From: Actinomycetota bacterium
Lineage (GTDB): Bacteria; Actinomycetota; Actinomycetes; Nanopelagicales; Nanopelagicaceae
Direction: 5' to 3'
Length of the DNA: 64,000 nucleotides
Assembly (NCBI GenBank): GCA_026392825.1
Contig: JAPLBF010000008.1
Span: 29,558 to 93,557, forward strand
Both the position numbers and the translations under genes were made by a program. The notes under the pieces are model-generated. The model saw nothing but the letters and a program-made list of their open reading frames with translations. It searched no databases and was not told the origin of the DNA. This document shows positions 42,806-53,045 of the stretch, piece after piece (position 1 is the stretch's first letter; every line of letters begins with the position of its first letter).

Positions 42806-44863
42806 TTAAGAACTTTCCTTGTTCGTACTCTTCTTAACTCGTGATGGTTTTTTATCTGCAGCAGGCTTAACAATCAACCGCTCCGGAACGGCAACAGGTG
42901 GTTGTTGTGAAGGAATGCGAGTTGATGAACCAGTCCAGGAAGGACGGCGCGGCCAAGAATTTACTTTGGCGAATATCGCAGCGATCTCTTCCTTATTAAG
43001 AGTCTCTTTCTCAAGCAACTCCAACACCATTGCATCTAAAGTCGCACGGTTTTCTACCAAAATATCAAAGGCCTCTTGATGGGCGTTCTCAATTAACTTG
43101 CGCATTTCGGCATCGACTTTAGCCGCGACGCTTTCAGAGTAATCGCGTTGATGGCCGTAATCGCGACCCATAAATGGTTCGGAAGCATCTGAACCTAGCT
43201 TTATCGCGCCAATTGCTTCAGTCATTCCGTATTGAGTGACCATTGCACGGGCCAAAGCCGTTGCTTTTTCAATGTCATTTGAAGCGCCAGTTGAAGGATC
43301 GTGGAAAATTAATTCTTCCGCAGCGCGACCACCCAATGAATACGCCAATTGATCTAGCAGTTGATTTCGGGTAGTTGAGTACTTGTCATCATCTGGCAGA
43401 ACCATTGTGTAACCGAGCGCGCGACCACGAGGCATGATCGTGATCTTATGAACCGGATCCGTATGTGGCAGTGCATGCGCAACAAGTGCGTGACCGGCTT
43501 CGTGATAAGCGGTAACGCGACGTTCTTCATCGGACATGATTCTTGATTTACGTTGTGGTCCAGCCATTACACGATCAATAGCCTCATCAATTTGCAGATT
43601 AGAAATTACCTTCTTCTCTTCACGTGCTGCTAATAGCGCCGCTTCATTGAGAACATTGGCAAGATCAGCGCCAGTAAATCCTGGTGTGCGGCGCGCATAA
43701 TTGAGTAACTCGACTTCGTCCGAAAGTGGCTTGGTCTTTGCGTGAACCTTGAGAATTTCTTCACGCCCCTTTAGATCTGGGCGATCAACTGCAATCTGTC
43801 GATCAAATCTACCTGGACGCAAGAGTGCGGGATCTAATACATCTGGACGGTTGGTTGCGGCGATCAGAATTACTTGACCACCAGTTTCAAAACCATCCAT
43901 TTCTACCAATAATTGATTAAGGGTTTGTTCGCGCTCATCGTGACCGCCACCCATACCGGCACCACGTTGGCGACCGACTGCATCGATTTCATCTACGAAG
44001 ATGATTGCTGGTGCATTTGCCTTAGCTTGCGTAAATAAGTCGCGCACACGAGCTGCACCAACTCCAACAAACATTTCTACAAAGTCAGAGCCAGAAATAG
44101 AATAGAAAGGAACCTTTGCTTCACCAGCAACTGCACGTGCCAATAAAGTTTTACCGGTTCCAGGAGGACCGTATAAAAGAACGCCCTTCGGAATCTTTGC
44201 GCCAAGTAACGCGTACTTAGCGGGATTTGCTAGGAAGTCTTTAATCTCCTCAAGTTCGGCAATCGCCTCATCTGCGCCGGCAACATCTGCAAAGGTGTTT
44301 TGTGGAACATCGTTATCTTGCAGTTTCGCCCGAGATTTTCCAAAAGAAAAGACTTTATTTCCGCCTTGAGCATTGCTCATTAAGAAGAAGAATAAGAAAC
44401 CAATCAGAAGGATTGGGAAGATCGAAAATAGGAATGAAACAAATAGAGATTGGCTAGGAACGCTTACATCCCAGCCTTTAGGTGGTGGGTTTCCAGTTAG
44501 GGAATCAATAATTGTTGGTTCTTGGCGAGCAACGTAAGAAGAAACAACTTTACTTGAGCCTTCAATTAACTCGCCTGGCTTCAGAATTAACTGTAACTTC
44601 TGCGATTTATCAATGACCAGTGCTGACTCAACCTTTGATTGCGCGATAGCGTCAAGCGCCTGTGAGGTGCCGATCTCTGTGTAACGATTTCCTACACTAG
44701 AGATTTGTCCAAAAATTGTTACCCCGAGAATTGCAATTATGATCCAGAAAAGTGGACCGCGAACAATTCGGCCAGCGCGAGTTGTCGGAACTTTTTTCGC
44801 CGCTTTCTTATTATTCGAAACTTTGTTAGCCGACTTCTTCTTCAAAGGGTTTTTCTTCTCCAT
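42806..44863 (-). CDS. ftsH: ATP-dependent zinc metalloprotease FtsH
   Basis: [36 protein letters not shown]; two N-terminal TMs. Confidence 0.97.
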   Translation of the reverse strand: MEKKNPLKKKSANKVSNNKKAAKKVPTTRAGRIVRGPLFWIIIAILGVTIFGQISSVGNRYTEIGTSQALDAIAQSKVESALVIDKSQKLQLILKPGELIEGSSKVVSSYVARQEPTIIDSLTGNPPPKGWDVSVPSQSLFVSFLFSIFPILLIGFLFFFLMSNAQGGNKVFSFGKSRAKLQDNDVPQNTFADVAGADEAIAELEEIKDFLANPAKYALLGAKIPKGVLLYGPPGTGKTLLARAVAGEAKVPFYSISGSDFVEMFVGVGAARVRDLFTQAKANAPAIIFVDEIDAVGRQRGAGMGGGHDEREQTLNQLLVEMDGFETGGQVILIAATNRPDVLDPALLRPGRFDRQIAVDRPDLKGREEILKVHAKTKPLSDEVELLNYARRTPGFTGADLANVLNEAALLAAREEKKVISNLQIDEAIDRVMAGPQRKSRIMSDEERRVTAYHEAGHALVAHALPHTDPVHKITIMPRGRALGYTMVLPDDDKYSTTRNQLLDQLAYSLGGRAAEELIFHDPSTGASNDIEKATALARAMVTQYGMTEAIGAIKLGSDASEPFMGRDYGHQRDYSESVAAKVDAEMRKLIENAHQEAFDILVENRATLDAMVLELLEKETLNKEEIAAIFAKVNSWPRRPSWTGSSTRIPSQQPPVAVPERLIVKPAADKKPSRVKKSTNKESS

Positions 44864-44880
44864 ATTTAAATTCGCGTTCC

Positions 44881-45432
44881 TTATGAATACATGTGCTTAG
44901 CGAGCACACCGACGAATGAGAGGTTGCGGTACTTCTCGTTAAAATCTAATCCGTAACCAACAACAAAGTCGGTAGGGATATCAAAGCCGACGTACTTGCA
45001 TTCGACTTCGACTTTTGCTGCTTCTGGTTTACGTAAAATTGCCAGGATTTCAACTGACGCCGCTCCGCGTGACATTAAGTTTGCGCGCAACCAAGAGAGA
45101 GTTAAACCTGAGTCAACAATGTCTTCTACGATCAAAATATTGCGTCCTGTAATATCGCGATCTAAATCTTTTAGGATGCGAACTACGCCACTTGATTTAG
45201 TGCCGGAACCGTAAGATGAAACCGCCATCCAATCCATATCAATATGGCGTTGCATTGCGCGGGTTAGGTCTGCCATCGCCATAATCGCACCTTTTAATAC
45301 ACCGACCAGAAGTAAGTCACGATCCTTGTAATCAGCATCAACGCGCGCTGCGAGTTCAGCAACTTTTGATTGCAGTTCTTCTTGAGTAACAATTACGCGT
45401 TCAACATCTGTGCCGACAGCAGCTAGATCCAC
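44881..45432 (-). CDS. hpt: Hypoxanthine phosphoribosyltransferase
   Basis: LLVGVLKGAIMAMADL, ILIVEDIVDSGLTLSWL, DFVVGYGLDFNEKYRNL. Confidence 0.96.
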   Translation of the reverse strand: MDLAAVGTDVERVIVTQEELQSKVAELAARVDADYKDRDLLLVGVLKGAIMAMADLTRAMQRHIDMDWMAVSSYGSGTKSSGVVRILKDLDRDITGRNILIVEDIVDSGLTLSWLRANLMSRGAASVEILAILRKPEAAKVEVECKYVGFDIPTDFVVGYGLDFNEKYRNLSFVGVLAKHMYS

Positions 45433-45469
45433 TTAAGGACTCCTTTAATATCAAATCTCTTTAGGAGAT

Positions 45470-46432
45470 TTATGGGCGGGCCAAGAGCGAAAGTCTGCCC
45501 GAAATCCGAGCAACCTTCACACCACCCGGCAGGCTCACTTCGCCTTGGCCGCGCCAAGAAGTGACCAGCGCCTCTACGCCAGAGAGGTGATCCGCGCTTA
45601 CTGAGCCGCTCGGCGCCCCGGCAGCGTAGATCGCGGCTCGAAGCACGCGAGATCGGATAGCCCGCGGCAGCTCAGCAAGAGCGGCACAATCCAGGTCGCT
45701 TAAATCAACTCGCGAGATAACGGCCTGCGCCATCTCATCCAATGCATCGGCGTCATCGCGCAAAATTGCCGCACTTCGCGCCAAGGCGGCGGCAATACCT
45801 GGGCCAATCTCTTCTTCCATTACCGGCATAACTTTATTTCGCACACGTACTCGAGAAAACTGTTCATTCACGTTGTGCGGATCGTTCCAGGCAGTTATTT
45901 CTGCTTCAGCACATGCCGCAACCGTTTGCAATCGAGTTAATTGTAAAAACGGACGCGCATATTTTCCGTTAACTGTTGCCATGCCAGATAAAGATCGAGT
46001 ACCGGAGCCACGTGCTAATCCAAGCAAAACAGTTTCTGCTTGATCATCTCGTGTGTGACCCAAGAAAACTTGTGAAGCGCCATATGCGTGAGCGATTGCA
46101 TCTAGTGCGGAATAACGAGCGGTACGCGCATCTGCTTCTATTCCAGATTTTTCTACTACTGAAACTTTTTCAATTATTACTTCTTGATACCCCATCGCCT
46201 TTAATTGTTCTTGCACTTTCTTTGCTTGATCCGCCGATCCAGATTGCAATTGATGATCAACTGTTACTGCAATCAAAGTGATTGCCAAATTTGGCGCTTC
46301 TTTAATTAGCGCGTAAGCAAGTGCGAGGGAATCTGCGCCTCCCGAGACTGCAACAATCGCAGAATCTCCAGCAGTTAAATTCTCAAGAAATGGGCGTACT
46401 GTGCTACGAAGTTCTAGCAGCGCCGAAGTCAT
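45470..46432 (-). CDS. tilS: tRNA(Ile)-lysidine synthetase
   Basis: VAVSGGADSLALAYAL PP-loop; FLGHTRDDQAETVLLGLARGSG. Confidence 0.95.
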   Translation of the reverse strand: MTSALLELRSTVRPFLENLTAGDSAIVAVSGGADSLALAYALIKEAPNLAITLIAVTVDHQLQSGSADQAKKVQEQLKAMGYQEVIIEKVSVVEKSGIEADARTARYSALDAIAHAYGASQVFLGHTRDDQAETVLLGLARGSGTRSLSGMATVNGKYARPFLQLTRLQTVAACAEAEITAWNDPHNVNEQFSRVRVRNKVMPVMEEEIGPGIAAALARSAAILRDDADALDEMAQAVISRVDLSDLDCAALAELPRAIRSRVLRAAIYAAGAPSGSVSADHLSGVEALVTSWRGQGEVSLPGGVKVARISGRLSLLARP

Positions 46433-46441
46433 GGGCCAATT

Positions 46442-47647
46442 CTAGACCCGACCACCGAATGGCATAAGCCCCTTGATGCTGTAAATGTTTGAATAAAGCA
46501 GGCCTTTACCTTTGGAATTTGCTTCCCACATCATTCCGTTGCCTGCGTAAATTGTTATGTGGTGAATTGATGAAATTGTTCCCTTATATGAGTAGAAAAG
46601 TAGATCGCCTGGAACTAGTTCGTTGAGTGAAACGTGCTGGGTATAACCAGCATAAAGAGAGGAGTTAAGGCGATCCCAGTTTGGCCAACCTAGTCCAGCA
46701 GACCTATATGCGGCATAGACCAAACCAGAACAGTCAAATGAATTTGGTCCTTCTGAACCCCAGATATATGGCTTGCGCGCTAAGACCTGTTTCTTCGCGA
46801 ATGCAACAGCAACTGCACGTTGTCCCTCCGTTGTTCTGATCGTTGAACGCCCCTTGAAACCAATGTCAGGCCATACTTTTTTCTGTCCGCCGGTATTGGC
46901 TGCGGTATTTGCCAAACTCTCTTCAAGTAAGGCAAGTGCCCGTTGTTGCTCAAGGGTAATTCGAACTTTCTTCGCACTCGCTAAATCTTTTGCCAACTTA
47001 TCTTGAATGGCCTGTAACTTATCGACTTCTTTTTGCTGCAACGCTTTGGCATCATCAGCAACTTTCTTAGCAGCAGCAACTTTGGCGGTCGCCTTTTCTT
47101 GAGCAATTTTTGCTTCATCAGCTTTTGCTTTTGCAGCGCGCGCGATCACTTCGGCAGCTTTGTAACGATCCAAAGCCATTGAATTCTGCTGCCCTAATTT
47201 ATCCAAAGTTGTGATTTGATCTATTAAATCTTGTGGACCGTTTGAACTCAGCAAGGGTTCGATCTCAGTTAAAGAGCCACCCATAATGTATGCACTCGCC
47301 GCCATCTTGCCAATTACGCGATGAGCTGCGGATACTGCTTGTTGGGTTTCAAGTGCATATGCTGCTGCAGCAACTGCAGCAGTTGTGGCTACCGCTAACT
47401 CTTTCTTTGCCTTTGAATATAAGGCTTGCGCTGCATTCGCTTTCGCAGTTAAAGAGCGCAGCGTTTGATTTGCTGCCGCTAATTTCTTTGCTGCAGCATC
47501 AGCAGCTTTCTTCTTTGCTGCTTCTGCTTTCTTCGCCGCTTCAATTTGAGCCAACGTCGGCTTTGGTGTCGCCGCGATTGCAGGGGTAGTGGCAAGGGTT
47601 AGCCCAAAAATTACGGTTAACGCTGCGGCTTTACTGCGATGTGACAC
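46442..47647 (-). CDS. Secreted NlpC/P60 cell-wall hydrolase with coiled-coil N-terminus
   Basis: Signal peptide, Ala/Lys-rich coiled coil, PYIWGSEGPNSFDCSGLVYAAYRSAG...LVPGDLLFYS...HHITIYAGNGMMWEA. GTG start. Confidence 0.94.
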   Translation of the reverse strand: MSHRSKAAALTVIFGLTLATTPAIAATPKPTLAQIEAAKKAEAAKKKAADAAAKKLAAANQTLRSLTAKANAAQALYSKAKKELAVATTAAVAAAAYALETQQAVSAAHRVIGKMAASAYIMGGSLTEIEPLLSSNGPQDLIDQITTLDKLGQQNSMALDRYKAAEVIARAAKAKADEAKIAQEKATAKVAAAKKVADDAKALQQKEVDKLQAIQDKLAKDLASAKKVRITLEQQRALALLEESLANTAANTGGQKKVWPDIGFKGRSTIRTTEGQRAVAVAFAKKQVLARKPYIWGSEGPNSFDCSGLVYAAYRSAGLGWPNWDRLNSSLYAGYTQHVSLNELVPGDLLFYSYKGTISSIHHITIYAGNGMMWEANSKGKGLLYSNIYSIKGLMPFGGRV

Positions 47648-47679
47648 AAAACCCCCAACAAGTAAGGCCTCAGAATAAT

Positions 47680-47696
47680 TGAGTAACCTGAGTAAC
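47680..47696 (-). promoter_or_regulatory. Direct repeat upstream of the NlpC/P60 gene (possible response-regulator site)
   Basis: TGAGTAAC at 47680-47687 and 47689-47696 on + (GTTACTCAGGTTACTCA on the coding strand), 9-bp period, 33 bp upstream of the GTG start. Confidence 0.4.
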
Positions 47697-47719
47697 TTCG
47701 GAGATTGCCTTAAGTGTCG

Positions 47720-48523
47720 CTAGTTGGATACATCTCTCTTAGTAAATAGCACGGTAGCAATCACTAGAGCAACGCTTACATAAATTGCCGACAGGGAGAG
47801 CGCATGAGAATAGGAAACATTTGGGCTTCCACCGGTTGCGATTATTGAAAGCTGATTTCCGGGCAACCAATTTAAGGTGCTGGATTTAAGAGCGCCGACA
47901 ATGTTTTCGATAATCAACAACCAAAGTACGCCTAATGAAATCGAACTAATCGGAGAGCGAAGAACTATTCCTAAAACCATCCCGATAATTCCAAAGCCAA
48001 GAATTGATAGAAAGACATTTAATAGCGTCTTGGCGATTTCTAGGCGCCCATCAGCGTTAAACCAGAGTTCGGTACTCACATTCTTGCCACCAGCCAGCGC
48101 GTAGGAAACTCCAATTGAAATAATCGCGCTAACTAATGTCATCAGCATTGCAAAAGTTTTCATAGAAGCTAGCTTGCCAACCAAAATTCGGATACGTCCA
48201 GGTTGACGAACGAGAAGGTTTCGCAAAGTTCCAAGTGAATATTCCTGAGCAGTCTGGGCTGCAAAGACGCAGAGGGCGATGATCCCGAGAAGTCCACCAA
48301 TGCTTGAGAATGATTGTGTGGCACCGCTTGAAAGAGAGAGCATCTCGCGGGTGATTTGAACTCCGCGATCGCCATTTCCCTGAGGTGAATCAATCATCAA
48401 GAAAAGAACAGATGAGACTAAAACGCTAAAGAAAGAAACGGCACCAAGCGTGCCGAGAAGTAATGTCGGGCGGCGTAACTTGCGCCATTCGGCGAAGAAA
48501 ATTCGAGTGATGCTGCGAATCAT
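47720..48523 (-). CDS. ABC transporter permease
   Basis: ABC-2 type multi-TM protein coupled to the ATPase gene. Confidence 0.88.
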   Translation of the reverse strand: MIRSITRIFFAEWRKLRRPTLLLGTLGAVSFFSVLVSSVLFLMIDSPQGNGDRGVQITREMLSLSSGATQSFSSIGGLLGIIALCVFAAQTAQEYSLGTLRNLLVRQPGRIRILVGKLASMKTFAMLMTLVSAIISIGVSYALAGGKNVSTELWFNADGRLEIAKTLLNVFLSILGFGIIGMVLGIVLRSPISSISLGVLWLLIIENIVGALKSSTLNWLPGNQLSIIATGGSPNVSYSHALSLSAIYVSVALVIATVLFTKRDVSN

Positions 48524-49428
48524 TTCTGATCTCCTGTCATCTCAAAGAAAGTTTCTTCTAGATTTGGTACCTGTGGCGATAATTGAGTGATCAATACTCC
48601 GCTTTCAAATGCCAATTTATTTAGAACACCCGCCCACTCAGCCGGACCTTCAATGTGCGCAGTGCCATCGCGCTTGTGCGCTTTGTGGCCAGCGTTCTGG
48701 GCTATTTCAATAATTCGCTGTAAGTCCGCTTCGCGTTCAGTTTTTACAATCATAAATGGTTGCTGTTGATCAAAGAGTTCTTGAATTGGGCCAGCGAAAA
48801 CAACTTCACCTTTACGCAACATCACCAAATATTCGCTGATTAATTCGAGTTCTGATAACAAGTGGGAAGAAACAAAGACTGTGGTGCCATTATCTGCCAG
48901 AGTGCGCAGCAATTGGCGAATTTCTTGAATACCTTCCGGATCTAGACCGTTGGTTGGTTCATCAAGAATTAATAACTTTGGATTTGGAAGAAGAGCTGCT
49001 GCAATTCCTAAGCGTTGCTTCATTCCCAGCGAATAAGTTTTGTACTTTGATTTTCCGCGTTCGGCTAAACCAACTTGCTTAAGAAGTTGATCAACGCGCT
49101 CTTGCGGGAAACCGCCAAGTGTCGCAAGCACTCGTAAATTCTCAGCGCCAGATAGCGCCGGGTAGAAGGCGGGTCCTTCGATCATTGCGCCAACGCTGGA
49201 AAGATATTTATCGGGCGAAGTAATTGGCTCACCAAGTATTTCGCCCTTGCCGCCCGTTGGTGAGATCAGGCCAAGGAGCATGCGAATCGTGGTCGTTTTA
49301 CCAGCGCCATTTGGACCTACAAACCCACAAATAGTTCCGAGAGGAACTTCAAATTTTGCGTGTGAGACTGCAAGCCCTGTGCCGTATTTCTTGCTCAGAT
49401 CATCAACTGAGATTGCTAGTTTGGACAT
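48520..49428 (-). CDS. ABC transporter ATP-binding protein
   Basis: [56 protein letters not shown]. Confidence 0.95.
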   Translation of the reverse strand: MSKLAISVDDLSKKYGTGLAVSHAKFEVPLGTICGFVGPNGAGKTTTIRMLLGLISPTGGKGEILGEPITSPDKYLSSVGAMIEGPAFYPALSGAENLRVLATLGGFPQERVDQLLKQVGLAERGKSKYKTYSLGMKQRLGIAAALLPNPKLLILDEPTNGLDPEGIQEIRQLLRTLADNGTTVFVSSHLLSELELISEYLVMLRKGEVVFAGPIQELFDQQQPFMIVKTEREADLQRIIEIAQNAGHKAHKRDGTAHIEGPAEWAGVLNKLAFESGVLITQLSPQVPNLEETFFEMTGDQK

Positions 49429-49465
49429 GTATTGAATATAGCAATTGCACCTTAGAATTATCCCT

Positions 49466-50650
49466 GTGAGTAATGAGACCTGGGGCTATCAGCCACGCAA
49501 TGAAAGGCCAGCACCAGATTGGGATTTAAATCCCCAGACGGATGCGGTGCGCGCAGGCTTGGCTCGTTCAGGATTTGGTGAAACTTCAGAAGCGCTCTAT
49601 TTAAATAGCGGATTTACATATTCTTCTGCACAGGAAGCCCTTGATTCATTTGCCGATGAAACAGATCACTATGTTTACAGCCGATTCCATAATCCAACTG
49701 TTCAGATGTTTGAAAAGCGTTTAGCTGCAATTGAAGGCGCTGAATATTGCGTAGCAACTGGGGTCACCGCGGGAGATCACATCGTTGCATCTGCGGCAAT
49801 GTTTAGTTCTTGCCACGTTGTACTCACTGAAATTTTGCCTAAGTGGGGCGTAACCGTTGATTTAGTTAGAGGAAACGATCAAGCGAAATGGGCTGCAGCA
49901 CTTAGCAAGCCCACCAAGGTTGTCTTTATTGAATCCCCAAGTAATCCACTTATGGAAATTGTTGATATTCGCATGGTCAGCGACCTTGCCCACAAGGTTG
50001 GTGCCACAGTTATCGTCGATAACGTAATGGCCTCACCAGTTTTACAAAAACCGCTTCAACTTGGCGCAGATGTAGTTATGTACTCGGCTACTAAACATAT
50101 TGATGGACAGGGTCGCGTACTCGCTGGAGCAGTGCTTGGTTCTTTCTCTTATATCCACGAATATTTGATTCCATTTATCCGCCACACTGGCCCGACCCTT
50201 AGCCCATTTAGCGCGTGGGTTCTTTTGAAATCTCTCGAAACTATGGAGATGCGAGTAGAAAGAATGTGCCAGAACGCACAAACCATTGCTGAATTCTTTG
50301 AAACACGGAAAGAAATTAAATCTGTGAAATACCCTGGGCTCAAGTCTCATCCTGATTATGCAATTGCACAGAAGCAGATGAGTGGCGGAGGCAGCACTAT
50401 CGGTATCGAATTTGTGGGCAGTCAGAAAGATGCCTTCAAATTTATGGATGCCCTGCGAATTATCGATATCTCAAATAACTTGGGCGACAGTAAGTCCCTC
50501 ATCACTCATCCAGCATCGACAACTCACCGTCGCCTATCGCCAGAAGTTCAGGCAGAGATGGGAATTATGCCTTCAGTGTTGCGTCTATCAGTTGGTCTAG
50601 AACACGTGGATGATTTGATTAAAGACTTAACTCAAGCCTTAAACAACTGA
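49466..50650 (+). CDS. metZ: O-succinylhomoserine sulfhydrylase-like PLP enzyme; apparent internal deletion
   Basis: GTG start at SNETWGYQPRNERPAP; YSRFHNPTVQMFEKRLAAIEGAE, SATKHIDGQGRVLAG. The SGM(A/S)A segment expected after EGAE..AT is absent. Confidence 0.88.
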   Translation: MSNETWGYQPRNERPAPDWDLNPQTDAVRAGLARSGFGETSEALYLNSGFTYSSAQEALDSFADETDHYVYSRFHNPTVQMFEKRLAAIEGAEYCVATGVTAGDHIVASAAMFSSCHVVLTEILPKWGVTVDLVRGNDQAKWAAALSKPTKVVFIESPSNPLMEIVDIRMVSDLAHKVGATVIVDNVMASPVLQKPLQLGADVVMYSATKHIDGQGRVLAGAVLGSFSYIHEYLIPFIRHTGPTLSPFSAWVLLKSLETMEMRVERMCQNAQTIAEFFETRKEIKSVKYPGLKSHPDYAIAQKQMSGGGSTIGIEFVGSQKDAFKFMDALRIIDISNNLGDSKSLITHPASTTHRRLSPEVQAEMGIMPSVLRLSVGLEHVDDLIKDLTQALNN

Positions 50651-51528
50651 GCGGCAACTAGCAGGACAGATAACAGGCTTAAATAACTTATTGACCAATT
50701 AAAAATCTTTCCTGCAGTCTTTTCGTAATTTTCAGATTTCTCATCAAGGCCGCGAATCTGCCAGGCAAATACAACACCCAAAATGATATTTAACCCTTGT
50801 GCCCACAATTGCAGATCTGCATTTATAAATAAGGCAACCGAAGATGCAATCATCGCAATCGTGTACACCCACATCTGGCGAAGTAAATGGGTCTTTGTCG
50901 CTACGACTGGCAACATTGGAATTCCTGCTGCGGCATAGTCATCTTTATATTTGATTGCCAGCGCCCAGAAATGCGGTGGTGTCCAGAAGAAAATTACTAA
51001 AAAGAAAGACCACGCAGTGACCGACAACGTATTCGTAACTGCGGCCCAACCAATGAGTGCTGGCATGCAACCGGCGGCACCTCCCCAAACAATGTTCTGA
51101 GGAGTTCGTCTCTTTAGGGCGATTGTGTAAACCAGGACATAAAAGGCAATTGCAATAAATGTTAACAACGTTGCAAGCGATGTTGTGAAGATTTGAAATA
51201 TGGCTAGCGAAAGTAGCCCAATGAAAGTTGCAAAAAGTGTTGCTTCGGTTTTATTCAAAACGCCAGTTGCGAGTGGACGCTTTGCAGTTCGTTTCATTAA
51301 CTTATCTGATTCAGATTCGATCACCATATTAAATGCATTCGCACTTCCGGCAGCCAATGTTCCACCAATTAAAGTTGCGATCGTGAGAGAAAGAGAAGGC
51401 AATCCACCTTGCGCTAATACCATCGCTGGAAGTGTTGAAACCAATAAGAGCTCAACTACGCGCAATTTCATTAGGTCTATATATCCCCGGACTTTTGCGG
51501 AGAGATTTAAGCGTGAATCGGTGCGCAC
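50632..51528 (-). CDS. ctaB: Protoheme IX farnesyltransferase
   Basis: LMKLRVVELLLVSTLPAM, MKRTAKRPLATG, GGAAGCMPALIGWAAVT, FFWTPPHFWALAIKYKDDYAAAGIPMLP. Confidence 0.96.
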   Translation of the reverse strand: MRTDSRLNLSAKVRGYIDLMKLRVVELLLVSTLPAMVLAQGGLPSLSLTIATLIGGTLAAGSANAFNMVIESESDKLMKRTAKRPLATGVLNKTEATLFATFIGLLSLAIFQIFTTSLATLLTFIAIAFYVLVYTIALKRRTPQNIVWGGAAGCMPALIGWAAVTNTLSVTAWSFFLVIFFWTPPHFWALAIKYKDDYAAAGIPMLPVVATKTHLLRQMWVYTIAMIASSVALFINADLQLWAQGLNIILGVVFAWQIRGLDEKSENYEKTAGKIFNWSISYLSLLSVLLVAAQLFKA

Positions 51529-51620
51529 AGGACAAGATTACTCAGCATTAATGAGTGGTGTTCTCACACTTCTCTAAGGATGCTCGCCTATCGTGCGTAA
51601 TGAAGAAAGGGATATGACAA

Positions 51621-51941
51621 ATGACACCTCCAAACAAGCCAGAATGGATCCATCTCGCGGAAACAGATTCTGCACCGCAAAAAAAGAAATCATCTCGCGC
51701 GCTTCCCGCGCTAGTGCTTGCCGCCGCCATGTCGATCGTTGGCCTCGGAGCACTTGTCGCGCAAAACGGAGCTGAAACACCTGCCGCCGCGCTCGAACAA
51801 GGAACTAACCTCTCTTCCGCCTCTTCACCTGCCGAACCATCAACTCCGAAGCAACCATCTATCGCTTCTCTGCCAACAGGCGGTGGAGATGATGACGAAG
51901 CTGTTGATCACGATGATGACGAGGAAGACGACGACCACTAA
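51621..51941 (+). CDS. Small single-TM protein with Asp/Glu/His-rich C-terminal tail
   Basis: 106 aa: MTPPNKPEWIHLAETDSAPQKKKSSRALPALVLAAAMSIVGLGALVAQ...GGGDDDEAVDHDDDEEDDDH; plausible TM segment and tail, upstream of a secreted propeller gene. Confidence 0.7.
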   Translation: MTPPNKPEWIHLAETDSAPQKKKSSRALPALVLAAAMSIVGLGALVAQNGAETPAAALEQGTNLSSASSPAEPSTPKQPSIASLPTGGGDDDEAVDHDDDEEDDDH

Positions 51942-51965
51942 TTTATAAAGGTAAACTCACTCACT

Positions 51966-53045
51966 ATGAAGCTAAAGTGGGTGGGTTTTCTCTTTACCTC
52001 TTTTTTTGTCATTGCTTCAATTCCGGTCAGTGCGAGCACAACAACTGATCAAACTAATTTGAAACTTATCAAGACAATATCTGGAGCTATTGCTCCAAAA
52101 TCAGTTCAAGCTTCTAATGATGGCTTAGTTAGTGCTCACAACATGATGTATCGCCATAGCGTCACTATTTATGATGCGGAAACTTTAGAGCTTAAAAGTA
52201 CGGTTCCTGACTCGGTTGAATTGTCTAAGTTTGGATACAAGAAATATTCTGGATTGTATAAAGGTGCTCCAGTAGAAGGTGCCTATTCGCCAGATGGCAA
52301 ATACTTGTACTTCACAAATTATGCGATGTATGGCAAAGGTTTTAATAAAGAAGGTCACGACACTTGCTCACCAGCATCAGGTTATGATTCAAGTTATTTA
52401 TCTCGCATAAATCTAGCTAACAGCAAGATCGATGCTGTTTATCCCGTCGGATCTGTACCAAAGGTTGTCAAAGTAACGCCCGATAATAAGTACATCCTGG
52501 TTTCGAATTGGTGTTCATATACAGTGACCATAATTTCAATTGAAACTCAGAAGACAATTAAATCAATCAAGATTGGACGCTATCCGCGTGGTATTTCAAT
52601 CTCCAGCGATAGTAAATATGCATACGTTGCCGAAATGGGTGGCAACCGAATTCATCGTATAAATCTTGAAGATTTTTCAGTAAATTACATTCCGATTGGT
52701 TCAAATCCAAGGGCAATTGAATTATCTCCCGATAACTCCACTCTTTACGCGACCTTAAATATCTCTGGCAAGGTAATCGCTTGGGATTTAACAACGAATA
52801 AGGCCATCAAGACGGTAGCGACCGGAAAATCTGCACGCAGTTTGGCAATTTCATCGGATGGTTCTGCGCTTTTCGTTGTTAACTTTCGCAGCGGGACTCT
52901 TTCAAAAGTTAGAACTTCAGATATGAAAGTCCTGCAGAACATCAAAGTTTGCGCTGAACCTATTGGCGTTACTTACGACTCCGTAAATTCTCGAACTTGG
53001 GTTGCATGTTACGGCGGATCAATTAAGGTTTTTGCTAACCAATAA
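51966..53045 (+). CDS. Secreted YncE/40-residue beta-propeller repeat protein
   Basis: Signal peptide MKLKWVGFLFTSFFVIASIPVSAS; repeats such as PDNKYILVSNWCSYTVTIISIETQKTIKSIKIGRYPRGISISSDSKYAYVAEMGGNRIHRI. Confidence 0.88.
   Translation: MKLKWVGFLFTSFFVIASIPVSASTTTDQTNLKLIKTISGAIAPKSVQASNDGLVSAHNMMYRHSVTIYDAETLELKSTVPDSVELSKFGYKKYSGLYKGAPVEGAYSPDGKYLYFTNYAMYGKGFNKEGHDTCSPASGYDSSYLSRINLANSKIDAVYPVGSVPKVVKVTPDNKYILVSNWCSYTVTIISIETQKTIKSIKIGRYPRGISISSDSKYAYVAEMGGNRIHRINLEDFSVNYIPIGSNPRAIELSPDNSTLYATLNISGKVIAWDLTTNKAIKTVATGKSARSLAISSDGSALFVVNFRSGTLSKVRTSDMKVLQNIKVCAEPIGVTYDSVNSRTWVACYGGSIKVFANQ

Noticed and set aside
47000-47560. Ala/Lys-rich low-complexity segment
   Set aside because: Explained as the N-terminal coiled coil of a secreted NlpC/P60 hydrolase.
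47648-47719. Possible ydaO/c-di-AMP riboswitch upstream of the NlpC/P60 gene
   Set aside because: The 72-bp gap to the next gene is too short for it, and I could not find the conserved core; only a short direct repeat is present.
49429-49465. Possible SAM riboswitch before metZ
   Set aside because: Only 37 bp separate metZ from the divergent ABC gene, leaving no room for a SAM aptamer.
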